64,000 nucleotides of DNA from Metellina segmentata (Eukaryota > Arthropoda > Arachnida > Araneae > Tetragnathidae): positions 64,858,998 through 64,922,997 of the forward strand of contig OX375876.1 of assembly GCA_947359465.1 (NCBI GenBank), read 5' to 3'. Each line of letters opens with the position of its first letter. Positions within the stretch are counted from its first letter, which is position 1. Position numbers and translations under genes: made by a program. Below are positions 11,358 to 23,456 of the stretch, piece after piece. Below the pieces are notes generated by a model that searched no databases, was not told the DNA's origin, and was given only the letters and a program-made list of their open reading frames with translations.

Positions 11358-12267
11358 AAAACGTCTGGCAGAAGCTCATACTTAAGAAGAACGAACTGGA
11401 TAACGTATTGATCGTACTGAGTTCAAGCATTTTTTACAGAGCAATTTGGCGTTTATTGTGTTTTTTAATGGTTACTTCATCATTTGAAATAATCACTGGA
11501 TATGCGGGTAATATAGCGTATCGAAATTAACGAACATCATCTTCTGCTGTAAAAAAGCGTAAACAAAGTGTGCTCACTAAAACCTGCGTCGTAAAAATTT
11601 GAACAGGTGACAATTTCCAGAAGTTTCCGCATAAACTGCTTACACTTAGATCGTATAAAATTTCATTAAGTGTTGATGAAATTTCGTCCAGTTTGATCGA
11701 TTGCATGTCCCTTCACTTTGCAATGCATAAAGAAAAAAGTCCTTTTCAGATCCAAAGCACAGGAAGAGTGAAAAAATATTTTTAAGACTTGCCTTCAAAC
11801 TCCGAAGTCACTCGTAAAAGGGGCTTTAAAACTTTAATGACAGTAGTTACTTGGGTAAAAGTAATATCTGGGCATGGAATTGGTTTACTGAATTTTTTCA
11901 CCCTTTGAAGCAACACCTGAGATCGATCTTTACAAATACGTTTACTGTTTTTAAGGTTTCTTTTTTTATCTCTGATGGTTTCGGTGTAATAATAAGATCC
12001 ATCCTAACTTAAAGCGAATTGTGCGTTAAAAAATAGAATTTTATGGCTCCATCTAGAAAAGTATCTCTTTCACATCAGCGATTGATTGTTGTGAGCTGAG
12101 CTGAAATTCTCAGATGATACTTCGAGGCATTCTTTCTTGAAAGATTACAGGAAAATATTTTATTTGTTAATATATTTAATAATGATCAAATCACTTGATT
12201 TTAAACGGAAAGTAAGTCGATTGCAGTTTGTAATTATTTTAACAATTAAGCAAGCTTACCACAAAAA
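11358..12267. other. Unassigned interval
   Basis: No gene, RNA or repeat recognised. Confidence 0.5.
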
Positions 12268-12775
12268 TACGTAATACACCATTTAAAAGCAAATCTAAAT
12301 CTAAAAACTCAGTATGTAATCTATTCACAGCAAAGATAAAATTTAAGATCAGAAAGATAAATTTTGGTACTATCTGAAGATTGCGTATCCAAATCGTCCG
12401 AGTGACTAGTGGTTTTCGTTACGTATAAACCATTTAAAAACAAATACGTAATAAACTATTTAAAAATAAATATAAGTCTAAAACTCTGTATGTAATCTAT
12501 TCACAGCAAAGATAAAATTTAAGATCAGAAAGATAAATTTTGGTACTATCTGAAAATTGCGTACCCATATCGTCCGAGTGACTAGTGGTTTTCGTTACGT
12601 ATAAACCATTTAAAAACTAATACGTAATAAACCATTCAAAAACAAATATAAATCTAAAAACTCTGTACGTAATCTATTCACAGCAAAGATAAAATTTAAG
12701 ATCAGAAAGATAAATTTTGGAAATATCTGAAGATTGCGTATCCAAATCGTCCGAGTGACTAGTGGTTTTCGGGTG
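12268..12775. repeat. 177-bp tandem repeat, about 2.9 units
   Basis: The block 'ctattcacagcaaagataaa' occurs at 12321, 12497 and 12674 (spacing 176-177 bp). Each is followed by near-identical sequence through 'gtccgagtgactagtggttttcg'. Units differ at a handful of positions, so the array is fairly young. Confidence 0.9.
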
Positions 12776-13146
12776 AGTGTTGAACAATTTTGCGCATATA
12801 TCGCTTAATACCATGAAAAATGTGTAGTCATAAACATTTAGTAAAAACAGTAAGCAAACTTAATAATAAACTAAAAAATTTAACAATTAAGATCACCACA
12901 GGATATTAGTCGAACACAGTAAAGTTGAGGAAAAGAGAGCTGCGTACTTAATCAACGCATCTATTCGTTACAACCGGCAGCTGAAAAGACTTTAACAGTA
13001 TTAAAAAAAATACGTAAACGTTTTGGAAAGCACCTCATCAAATATTTGGCATCGATTCGTTTGCAATTGAGTTTTTTCAAGGATCTCCACCTACACCTTT
13101 TCAACCCATTTTAATGACAGTAATTAGTTTGTTTACCTTTTTGGTT

Positions 13147-13242
13147 TTTAACCTTCAAAAGAAATTTGAACGAGATATCTCGTTCATCACGATCTGCTAC
13201 TTTCGAGATGTCTCTTCAAGACATTCCAGGTGGGTTAAGAGG
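13147..13242 (+). mobile_element. TTAA-type palindromic MITE, short copy 4
   Basis: A compact form of about 96 bp with TTAA at both edges: TTAACCTTCAAAAGAAATTT, then GAACGAGATATCTCGTTC (an 18-bp perfect palindrome), one inner block, and an end resembling CCAGGTGGGTTAA. Confidence 0.6.
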
Positions 13243-13388
13243 TAATTGGTGTTTTTCATTGTCAAATTGAGTTTGAAGTATTACTTATCCTATTCTCTCG
13301 TTCCCTTTATAAAACTAGCGAGTTTTTTTCACTGTGATTTACTAAATAATTCCTCATAATACATTCCTTTACTTAATAAAATAGTCAA

Positions 13389-13919
13389 TCTCAACTATAA
13401 TAAAAGGTAGTGTCTGTGTGCATGTGTGTCTGTATGTCTCTATCCAGTGCCCTTACGAATATATGGCACTTATAATAAAGAGATTAGGCACGCATAGGTA
13501 GTCTGTCTTTTTTTGCGATTTAAGGGTCCAGCACGATTTTTAAATTCAATCTAGAAGTTTGGAAATTAAGTTATTGTAATTTAATTATTATGGATTTCCT
13601 TTGAGTGGCAAGAGCATAAAGAGAACACAGATTCTATCATTAAACACCAGACCTTATACGTTTGATTTTCTTTAAATGAATAATTTTTCAATAAAATAAT
13701 TATATTTTCTCAAGAGATTGTGACGTCACACCGATTGTATTTCTTTGCAATTCGAATTTGACTGCATTTGACATTGACGAGGCCACCACGGGCAACGCCG
13801 TAATCGCTGTTAACCAATAGACTACGTAGTAATCACCGGGTGTTAGCGAACAATGGTCACACCAGACCCCACGAAAAGAACTGTCACGGGCAACGCCGTG
13901 CTGGCCACGCAGTGGCTAG
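13389..13919 (+). mobile_element. Compact non-autonomous Helitron (about 530 bp)
   Basis: The 5' part shows a TC start followed by 'aactataataaaaggtagtg' and a GT-rich tgtctgtgtg stretch typical of Helitron 5' ends in invertebrates. The 3' end has the hairpin CACGG-GCAACG-CCGTG at about 13884-13900, then CTAG at 13916-13919 followed by T. A second copy of the 'ccacgggcaacgccgt' hairpin occurs upstream near 13787. No coding capacity. Confidence 0.65.
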
Positions 13920-14859
13920 TGACTTATATAGGAAATAAATATTATCTCAGCAAAGAATTTATTAAAACCAAGAAAAACTCAACTGGTTTTTTTAATATGA
14001 ATAAGAACTAATGCGGCGAAGAAACTGTACTAGTTACTATTGTTAAAATTGGGGTTTTATACAGAAAATTTCAAGTTCGTCACACTCTTATTACAGATTT
14101 TTATAATTATATGGCTAGGTGAATAGATATTACACTATTTACTTAATAAAATGAAAAAATAGTGAATGGATTCATGAACACTCAATTCTTATAAGTGATA
14201 TGTGTAACGCTTTTATGATTTATTCTGACAGTAGAATATTTTATGATATAAGCGTCTGACATTGTTGGAAATGGCAGTTTTGTGTCATAAATGTGTTTGA
14301 ACGTTCTATAACACAAAATGGAATATGTTATGTCAACGAAAATCTTGGCTAAGTTCAGAAAACTAAGGATAAAATGTTACACAAAATACAATTAGAAGTT
14401 TAAAATTCAATTTACGTTTACCCAAAAGTACAAAGAACGGACATAACACTTCCAAAATTGACTTTTGAAGAAAATTGATGTTGGACATTTTGATCCACCA
14501 TTTCGTGATGAAAATAGTAATTCGAACACTGATTACCATTACTCTCAAAATGATATATTTGGCATTACGCGCACAATAACACCGCAACTTGTGCACTTAA
14601 AAACATGATATTTAGAGCGAATATGCTTTGCAAGAACACCTTCAAAATAAAACCAAAACGTTATGGAAGACCTTATGTGTAAAGCAAAACGTTATGACCT
14701 TGTATTGGTTTTGAGGTTCACTTGATTAAAAATGTTAAATCAAATAAACTCAATAACATTTAATTAATTACCTGTATGCATATTATTAACAACATTTTTT
14801 TATATTGGGTTTACAATATTGCATACAAGGTGTATCAAAGTAAGCATTTGTTTAATAGC
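13920..14859. other. Unassigned AT-rich interval
   Basis: No supported feature. The minus-strand frame at 14363-14596 shows no recognisable motif. Confidence 0.5.
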
Positions 14860-15055
14860 TAGTTGATTTGGTCTAATGGCGGTAGGTCCACATTTTGGCT
14901 AGGCAGCACCAAACAACTCCAATCAAATAGACATTCAAATAGGGAATATTTTACTGATATATAAAAGATAAATACACCTATGGAGGAATCGAATCTGTGC
15001 CGCCAATACTCGCAGATTGCTAGCGCAATAAGCAAACCTACACAGCAGGACGGAC
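14860..15055 (-). mobile_element. Possible third tRNA-derived SINE
   Basis: On the minus strand a tRNA-like segment (about 15055-14985) has a B-box-like GATTCGATTCC preceded by a plausible anticodon arm, followed by a short AT-rich tail and a second structured block. Only one copy was noticed, so this could also be a degraded tRNA pseudogene. Confidence 0.3.
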
Positions 15056-15059
15056 TGCT

Positions 15060-17815
15060 TTGTTTAATGAAAGGAACAATCTGTATTTACATGAAATATT
15101 AATTTAATTTCAAACGCACTTTTCTATATTCTGTAGTAAATAGTACATATAAATTATGTTAAAAATACCACTTTTATATAATTAGTACTTTATGAGTAAC
15201 AGTCTACAAAATATATTTTCCCTCGCGATTTGAATTCTTAAAAGTATTTTTTCCTTTTAAGATAGCTTCCGAACTCATGACTGGAAATAATCAATAATTT
15301 AATTATTAATATTTTTTCTACTTTTTTTATGAAGTGATTAATACATTTTTATTTATAAAAACTTAAATCATCCTTTTTTAAGGGAAAAAAATTATGATTT
15401 ATTTTGTAATAACCTTTCAAAATAAATATGTAGAAAAGAGTCATACACAAAGCGAAAATCAGTAAATTTTTCTTTGATTACTTAATTAAGTTTCTAAAAT
15501 TTTCAATTGATATCAGATTCACACTGATTTTTGAGTTACCAATAAAAACAGATTCGTTTTTTTTTTAGGATTACAGAAAAAATATAATCATTAAATTTAA
15601 AAATCAAATAACACATCAGTTAATCTTGAAGTATTTTGCTTGAAGAAAGAATACTGAAATTCATTTTTAATTAGCTTCAGGCATTCAATAATGTTTTAAG
15701 CGTCGGCATGAAAATATTCAATATTGTATGCAATTAAAAGCGATTATGTAAAAAGGATATACTAACTACACCAAAAGTAAACAGTCATCCAAATGCTCTA
15801 GATCTGAAATCGACAAATCTATGCACATAATCACATAAATTGAAAAAACTACCAATTCATTGTATCATTTAGAGAGTTTCAGAAGTCTATTAATGAAATG
15901 AACGCTAAGAAAATTTAATTAACTTCTAACTAGTGATTAAATTATTTTATTATATTGATACTTTTAAACATTAATGCCATTAAATTTTAACCGAATAGAG
16001 AAAGCGTTTTGTGAATGTTAACATAAAGGCAATTTAAATCACGAGGACTAATCTATTTATTTTTAATTAAGATAAAATTATGATTCTTATCAGTAAATTT
16101 AAACTCTCTCTTATTCCAAAAACCTCTTAAAAACCATTCGGGGTTATAAAGACGCTTTAACAAATAAACCGATGTAAAAAGTAGAATGAAGTTATCAAAA
16201 TTACGAGTAAAATACTATTTCTTAAGCTTAAAGGTTCAATTTCTTATCTTCTATTAGAGCTAAAAAGTGTTAGATAATCCCATGTTTTTTTTTTTTAACT
16301 TTGGCAAGGAAATTTTTTTTAAAGCGAATCCTTGGATTTTGTGGGAAATCACCTAATCTCCACTAGGATTAAGTTTTGAAAATCCTTACTTTTTGCGTGT
16401 TAAGTAATCTGGATTTTTCTGATTTTAAATATTTTTCTTGGGTTTTAGGTATAATTTTTTTTATATAATCACCAAACCCTTCTCAATTTGCTGTGTAGAA
16501 TATGTCACCATATATGTATTAAATTCCTACCAACTGATATCTTGTTTGCTTTTTTTAATTAATTGTGACACAGTTAACTCTCAAGAAAAAATGAAACAAA
16601 TACGCTGGAACTTATGAAACATCAGTAAAATTTTATGATAAATATTCTGGAATTTTATTAAATGTTTTAAGAACATATGGTAAAATAACGAAACAGCCTA
16701 GTAAAATGTATAAACTTTACTCTGATATGCTATTAGATATTCGAAGGAAGACAAATTACTGTACTGTCATGAACAGTAATCAACTTGCTAATTTTAAATC
16801 CCATTTCCAAACCTCATTTATATTTTTTCAGAAAAAGTCTTCAAGAGAAGACTTTTCTCTAGATGAAAATGAGCTTATTTCTATATTCTAAAGACCAAAT
16901 CGGTATTATTTAATTAAAAAAAGACTATAAAAACATCCATATATTCCAAACATTTAGCCCTGTTAAAACAGTTTTATCTTAATAACCACGCAACATAAAC
17001 TTCTTGAATTTTAACATTAGATTTTTTTAAAGCACTTTGGACATTCTGTAAGGAAATATTTTATGTAATGCAGGACGATATGGTTTATAGCTTCTAAAAC
17101 CGCTTAATTACTGCACATCAAACAGACAAAGAGTACACAGATAACCTTTGAAGTTTTAGCAACAGTAAATAATATGTGAAAAGATTCACTCAAAAGCATC
17201 ATTTCGTTCAGTTAAAAAACTTGATTACTGTTTTTTATCTTAATTCAAATGTAATTATTATTATTTCAAGTAAAACGTATTTATATATAATGCATAATAG
17301 TATTTTCTTCCCTCTGACAAATTACAATAGAAGTGTGTTTAAAAAAACAAAAGGGTCCATTCAAAGGCACATAATCATCATGAACAAACGCTTCAAACTT
17401 ATACTTATGTAATTAAAATTTTTTTTTGTTCAAATGCAGTAAATTTTCAATGCGTCTGTAGATTAATAGGAAATTGTTCTTCTAAATAACGTCACTGCTG
17501 TTGAAAAGAAAATGAAAAATTGATCAAAATTAAGAGGTAAACACGTCAAAGTTTAACAGTCTCTCCCTACGTTTCAAAATAAAAATCAATGAACACATAT
17601 AAATGAAAATATGAGGGAATCAGCTCAGGTTCAGTCTCAACTACAGTTTACCAAACAGTTCATGATTTAGATTCGTTTCACTGCTATATACGTATATACT
17701 ACTATAGCAAAAGTAACTTTTTGTGGTGGTAGAAAAATTCACCATTGTACACCTTGAATTTAACTATGAATGAATTCTATCAATGCCACCATGCAATTAA
17801 CATTTATTGACTTAA
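15060..17815. other. Long AT-rich unassigned interval
   Basis: Homopolymer-rich A/T sequence with only short frames (for example 16706-16891 and 17176-17412) lacking domain motifs. No TIR, SINE or LTR signature noticed. Confidence 0.5.
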
Positions 17816-17819
17816 TACT

Positions 17820-18180
17820 AATGGCATGTGACCATGGAATCTGAACCCAGCCTAAAGGATGTACTTGCACATGAGCGCTGTTGGCGTGCAATGGGTGATT
17901 GTGACTCTTTGACAGTCCTGTTGTTTAGCCCCGTCCACGCTGGACGTGCTGCAATGCGCTGTGCAAATGTGCGTTTCTGGTTTGACAGCTGGTGCGCAAC
18001 TTGTTCCATTGTGGGCGCGTGCAATCTGGAGGTTGTTTAAAACAAATTGTTTAAATGTCCTATTCTTTACGAAGTTGGAGCCGAATCTCGAGTTCTGCGT
18101 ATTATTAAAGAGTTATTAATGGGAAAGGGGAACAAGTTCACGAAAAACGTGACATCGTGTGACACTCGTGTTGGAAATTC
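17820..18180. other. CpG-containing, GC-elevated block of unknown function
   Basis: This stretch stands out from its AT-rich surroundings by repeated CpG and GCGC words (gcgctg, ggtgcgc, gggcgcgtgc). Overlapping frames exist on both strands (17828-18040 plus, 17818-18024 minus). Neither has a recognisable domain, and the two mirror each other as expected for GC-rich DNA lacking stops. It may be an exon, a promoter-type CpG cluster or part of an unknown element; the sequence alone does not decide. Confidence 0.3.
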
Positions 18181-20123
18181 GACAAGCTTGTGATGGTATT
18201 CGTCTGATAAAGGATTTATTTACCGGTTATTTTTGCTATGCAAATATTTTAACTAACGAAAATATATCTACAAATTCTGTTTTTAATTTCCAACCAATTT
18301 TTAAATTTTCTTTCGCAACATTAAACATTTTCTTTTATTTATTTATTCTATGAAGTTCGTAAATTAACATTTTAATGTAACAGTTTTTACGATGAGAAAT
18401 TAATATATTTACTATAGAGTGTATGATTTATGAATATTAAGAAAATAAATACATTAAACTTCATATTTCGTCAGCATAGAGAAAACACGGTTTAAAGAAA
18501 ATACTATTGGCTCTTAGGCAAAAAATATAAATTGTAACTATTCTGACAGTGTAAACAGAACCACAGAGTGTAGCTTCTTGTGAACTGACAAGACATCTAG
18601 TGAAATTCAGAACCGAGCAGCAACGGCGAGAAAATCTGCGATGGATGCAGAAGCGAAACATTGACAATGCCAGTTACTCCCGTGTTAAAAGTCGTGTCTT
18701 AAAGTCACCAGTGTAACACGAGTGCCTCAACCTACTACCTAAAAATTGTTCATCCTTGAGATTCGTAGCACGCGAAAACTAGTTTTTATAATGGTAGTAA
18801 GATCGCCCATTGGGTGCTCCTTCACAAATGGTCATCGCTTCCGACCATTGCAGAATATATCGATTGAATTCCAATTATATACAGTCATATTTAAATAATA
18901 ATAATAATAATAATGGTGTATAAACAAACTGTAATGATTAGTATAGTTGAAAAATATACGAGTGTTTTAGCCTTTTGCTACGAAAAGTATCAAATTGTAT
19001 TGAAAATATTAATAAATTTTAACAATAGATATTTTTCAAAAACAGTGAGAGATTTAATTACAATTATTTGTGTATCATAAAGTCATTCGATGAGGTCTCA
19101 TTATAAGACGATAAATTCTTCATATGTATATGCATTTCTAAACTTAAATGACCTAACAAAGAAGCAGTTACGCTTCTACAAGAAATAGGCCTCTTTAGAA
19201 AAACACCACTCTAACAAATGCTGTAAGTTATTTTCCTGAGTGGTATTTCTAGAACATTTTTTGCACTCAATAAATTTGGAAGAATTATATGGTGTCTGAT
19301 TCTTATCGGTTTCTCGTATTGGAAAACGTTACATCTTCTATATCTACTCTAGATAGCTTGGCGTTAAAAGTATACCGGTTCTCTTTAGAAAGCACTTTAC
19401 ACAGGAAAAGTACGACCATTTTACAACATTAAAATGATATTTTCTATGAATTTATAAACCATATATCTTTCTTACTATCTAAAATCTACATTTTGCACTG
19501 TGTTCTTTAATTAGTAAACATTACTAACATTATATATCTAAAAATGAATTGCATTTATAAGTAACAACAATATAAAAAGAAATTTAAAAAATTTTACGTA
19601 ATTAAATTAGGTGCTGACTGCTGTCTGATTGTAAATAAATTGCTTTTTAAAATAAATTAAATTTTCAAAACTTATCTCAACTTCAAACTCTAGTTTATGT
19701 TATAGCATTTATGAACTAAACTGCTTTGAGAGTCAATATCTCAAGCGAAATATAGGTGCATTAGTGTTTCTAGGGTGATTCGTGTTTTCTGTACATATTC
19801 TGAAAATGACGTCACTTTGCTTGTTTTCCGAATTCTGTTTCAGTACTTCGCCAATAAAAATTTCAAAGAATTAATTCCGAATTCATATGTAATACTTGAT
19901 TGGTCAATGCCAATTTGATTAAAGACAAAACGTTTCCAAAACGGCAATAAATTCTATTTTAAGCTAGTATCTTAAGGTAAAAATATATTTTAAGGTAAAA
20001 TCTTCGCAGATATTTTCTGGTTTGTTTTTACATAGAAAATGCCTCTTATAGTGCAGTATGAATAATTATTTTAAATCGGTACGAAATCAGGAAAAATATG
20101 CCGCAGCAGTCTTATTCGCTTAA
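18181..20123. other. Unassigned interval with a dispersed repeat segment
   Basis: Mostly featureless; a short (AAT)n run occurs at about 18895-18914. 19750-20060 resembles 41950-42290, 42560-42680 and 60280-60910 through shared words ('tattctgaaaatgacgtcac', 'aatttcaaagaattaattcc', 'gtaaaatcttcgcaga'). This suggests an old interspersed repeat that I could not classify. Confidence 0.45.
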
Positions 20124-21465
20124 CTAGCAGAAATATCCGACCTCACTCGGATTGAATTAGTTAATTCTAGATTGAAGAAATGATCGGAATATATAATCAC
20201 CTGTCTTTCGTAGAATAAATTAACATTTTAACACCTTTTCGACAGCTTTATAATTTGTACAACTTTAAACATAGATCCTGCACATGCATATCCATCCATG
20301 TAATACACATACATTGCACCCTTGCTGTATGAGAAAGCTACAAAATGATGAAAGGTGACACACCAAGGTTATTACTGCAAACTACAATTTTTATTGGGGG
20401 GGGGGGGATTTCATCTCTTATATTCTTTTCATGCTTAACTCAAATCAGAAAATTGACTAATATACGGCGAGTACTCTCGTACTCGCAGTCAACAAAACAA
20501 TATTTTTTTTTCATGGGTACTCTTGCATCAGACACGCGGAATTGTCGTTTTTCGTCATCTTTAAGGGAAAGTTAACAAATTAATTTAATAAGATAGTCAC
20601 CACTAAATATTTTAAGGCCAATACATTTTTTCTTGAAAATTACATTTTGTGGCACGCTAATAAAAGAACTTGTTTTAAATGAATCTCTTCCGTAGAGACC
20701 TACAAGGTTAACTTCTAAAAATTTAAAAAATAGTAAATCAATTGGACATAGTTGTTTTTGAAAAAATCATTGTTTTCAATAAATTTTTAAGATAAAAATA
20801 TAAGTTGCTTAAAAAAAGCTTAAACTTGTAAAATAATTCAGCTTAATATCTTGTCATTGTGATGAAGAATCTTAATAATTAAAAAACTCTAGTTCATAAT
20901 TTTTTTAACTATATTATTTCAATAACGGCATTAATTATAGTTAAAATTTTCTTTATTCTGATTTACTTGCCACTTTTCATCAAATACTTTGTGGTGATGT
21001 TGCGAGTGATAAAATGGAAATGCAATTGATAAGGAATATTTAAAACAGAAAACGACCGAAAACAACGAAATTAAACAAAATAAAATTATCTGGTAAAAAG
21101 TTGTTCTTTAGATAATAATTTGCGATTCCTTTTTTTTTCTCTTGATCTTTCACAACTGCCACAACTTAGTATTAAAAAGTACACACAGTTTAGAAATATT
21201 AAACCCATTCTGACCAAAATAAACATAAAATATCACTGCACGTGAATAATCAACACGAGTTTTAGTTTCGTTCTCGTTCGTTGAAAACTATGGTCTGTCC
21301 CAAATATTCGAAAATCGTTTATATTTCGCAAAGGACAAAAATAAGACTCGAAATAAATGAAGTAACAGAGTTGAAATTCCATGTAAACATAATTTTTGGT
21401 CAAACCATCCAAGTAAGATTATATAAAACTACCAAATTATTGGTGATTTAAATATAACTTTCTCA
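20124..21465 (-). mobile_element. Non-autonomous Helitron, 5'-truncated copy
   Basis: Minus-strand 3' end: hairpin CCGA-GTGAGG-TCGG, then CTAG followed by T at 20123. The interior aligns along its length with the Helitron at 36434-38083 (shared 'cacatgcatatccat', 'ttgctgtatga', 'gtctgtcccaaat', 'aaaactaccaaatta'). Similarity stops near 21465, before the 5' terminal region. A ten-base G run lies at about 20397-20407. Confidence 0.65.
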
Positions 21466-21974
21466 CTGTAAAGCCATTCATCCTCTTTTCTTGGATAACC
21501 GAGATTCTCTTTCTTGGTCAGTTTCATTAACGAAGCTCCCAAAACTAATTATTTTAAAGTTCAGAGTAGACGTATATTGAATTTCCGTCCCGGATAATGG
21601 TAATACAATAATTAAACTTCAATTAAAGACCAATCAAACAGAAACGTATTGTTCAACAATAGATACATTTATCATGGGTGACTATATTTACCTCTAAATG
21701 GTACCTTTACATCGCTTCTAAGGCTGTGTAGCCCAAGAAAGTGTTCGAGTGGCTTATAGTTCTTTGACTTGCTTCGCTAAAGACCAGATTCCTTTTGTCA
21801 GTAATAAAAATGTTGTATACATATAGACCTTCCTCTACAAATTGTGTATAGAATGGTGAAAGCCCACATCACAATCATTCCAAAAATCTTTTATATCAAC
21901 CCAAACATACAGACGCCTAGAGGCGAGTATTCTACACATGTAGAGAAACCATTTGTTTCCAAATTTGGAGTTTT
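21466..21974. other. Unassigned interval
   Basis: No feature recognised. Confidence 0.5.
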
Positions 21975-22185
21975 AGCCATCCTGGTAGTTGTTTAAATAG
22001 GGTATCTCGTCATAAGCAAGACTAACCAGACAACGATGGAAGAGATATCTTATCACTAGAAGAAAATGAATCAGATCTCGTCAACATCAGAAAATCGCAA
22101 TATCTTGATAAAGAGATATATAATCATCAGCGAAATTGGTCAGAACTGTATGGACGAAATAACTCGTCCAAACCACTAGAAGGGT
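21975..22185 (-). mobile_element. TTAA-type palindromic MITE, copy 5
   Basis: Starts 'catcctggtagttgttt' (the family's CCAGRTGGTTGTCTCA end), carries alternating 'gtatctcgtcat', 'gaagagatatctta' and 'gacgaaataactcgtcc' blocks, and ends 'ccactagaagggtaa'. Confidence 0.6.
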
Positions 22186-22479
22186 AAAAAAATTTTTAGG
22201 GGCAAGCGAGGAGAAAGAAATTTTGGAGGGTAAAGAAATGTGCCTTTGCTTTTAACTTGTTTCTTTTTAACTCGTCTGACGTGTCTTGTCCACATCTTTC
22301 CTTTCTGGAATGTTTAGCATATGTTCAAACGTTTTAGGAATTTTAGTGTTAAACATATCTTTTAACTCTTTATGTATAAATATAACTCTACAAAGGAATT
22401 TTTATTCAAAGCTACAAGGTGGGGCAAACGTCACGAAGAATAGCCAAGTTTTAAGAACTTCGTTAATAATTAATCTTTA

Positions 22480-23070
22480 TTTTTCTTCTTTCAGACGACA
22501 GAGGATTAACCATAGGACAGTTCAAGAACTATCAGCTATCACAAACTGTGAAATCTTCCAATTAAATCTAAGAATCGATAATTCTGACCGAACGAGCATA
22601 CTGTCAACAGTACGACGGGAAAGATTAGACGTTTGATTGGTCATTTCGAGAAACAGGGTTTAGTATATGACCTTCAACGAATAGGCAATCCCCACAAGAC
22701 AACCACAGTAGGAAGGAAGCCCCAGTTAAACGTGTAACCTAGTGTTGCAGAAGACCAGAACATATTAACTCGGAGACTATGGAGCTATTTCAAAGACAAA
22801 GTTGATATTAACAAGCCTCAGACACTCTAGCAAGACAACCACAGTAGGAAGAAAGCCCCAGTTAAACGTGTAACCTAGTGTTGCAGAAGACCAGAACATA
22901 TTAACTCGGAGACTATGGAGCTATTTCAAAGACAAAGTTGATATTAACAAGCCTCAGACACTCTAGCAACTCAAGAAAATTATTCGAGCTGAAATCAGAG
23001 CACCATAATATTAAGAAATGCCATAAAATTGCCTTGGAAAGGGGACAATTGGGCGAAACAGGAAATGAAC
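22480..23070 (+). pseudogene. Internally deleted mariner/Tc1-like transposase relic with 136-bp duplication
   Basis: Frame fragments read RRLIGHFEKQGLVYDLQRIG (a helix-turn-helix linker of the type 'RLV.KFE.TGSV.D'), then SVAEDQN. They pass directly to RLWSYFKDKVDINKPQTL and QLKKIIRAEI, the C-terminal end of mariner-related transposases that normally follows the DDE core ('LWGY.K..VY...P.T...LK..I...I'). The catalytic middle is therefore missing, so this is a deletion derivative. A 136-bp block (22695-22830) is repeated in tandem at 22831-22966 with almost no change and carries the junction in both copies. Several stops and frame changes make it non-functional. Confidence 0.6.
22695..22966. 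repeat. Tandem duplication, 2 x 136 bp
   Basis: 22695-22830 and 22831-22966 are almost identical (one substitution noticed, ggaagg versus ggaaga). This is a recent duplication inside the transposase relic. Confidence 0.95.
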
Positions 23071-23159
23071 ACCTTTTAAAAAATTTTATTCTTCACAACT
23101 AGTGAAAATTTATTTCCTATAGAGGAATTAATGAACAATAAATCTCCTTCGGGACTGGA

Positions 23160-23456
23160 TTGCGATAGCCCGGTTATAAAAGTAACAGATTAGCAACCGA
23201 AAGGTTGCGAGTAGAAATCCAGCGAAAGACCGTCGTGTACAAAGCTGGCTGGTGCACTTTTAATCTGTCGTGGCCTCAAATATATTCACACTGGTGTGGA
23301 AATTTGGAGAGTGGGGGCCAGCTCAGGTGTTACCTCGTCGTCAGACCATGGTTTAAAATTACGTGTCGTCCTTGCACCTTGGGGAATTGATACCGAACCG
23401 TCACCGATATCCCAGTGTGTTGCTCCTGTATGACGTTGATTAGTCACCATTACCAT
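23160..23456 (+). mobile_element. SINE B, near full-length copy
   Basis: tRNA-Ala-like head with the loop 'gattagcaac', then the body ('gctggctggtgca', 'ctgtcgtggcctcaaat', 'gggccagctcaggtgttacc', 'gtcagaccatggtttaaaat') and the 3' end 'gttgctcctgtatgacgttga'. Frames inside on both strands are not genes. Confidence 0.85.

Noticed and set aside
17828..18040. 70-codon plus-strand gene
   Set aside because: The opposite strand is equally open, as expected from GC-rich sequence; no motif supports either.
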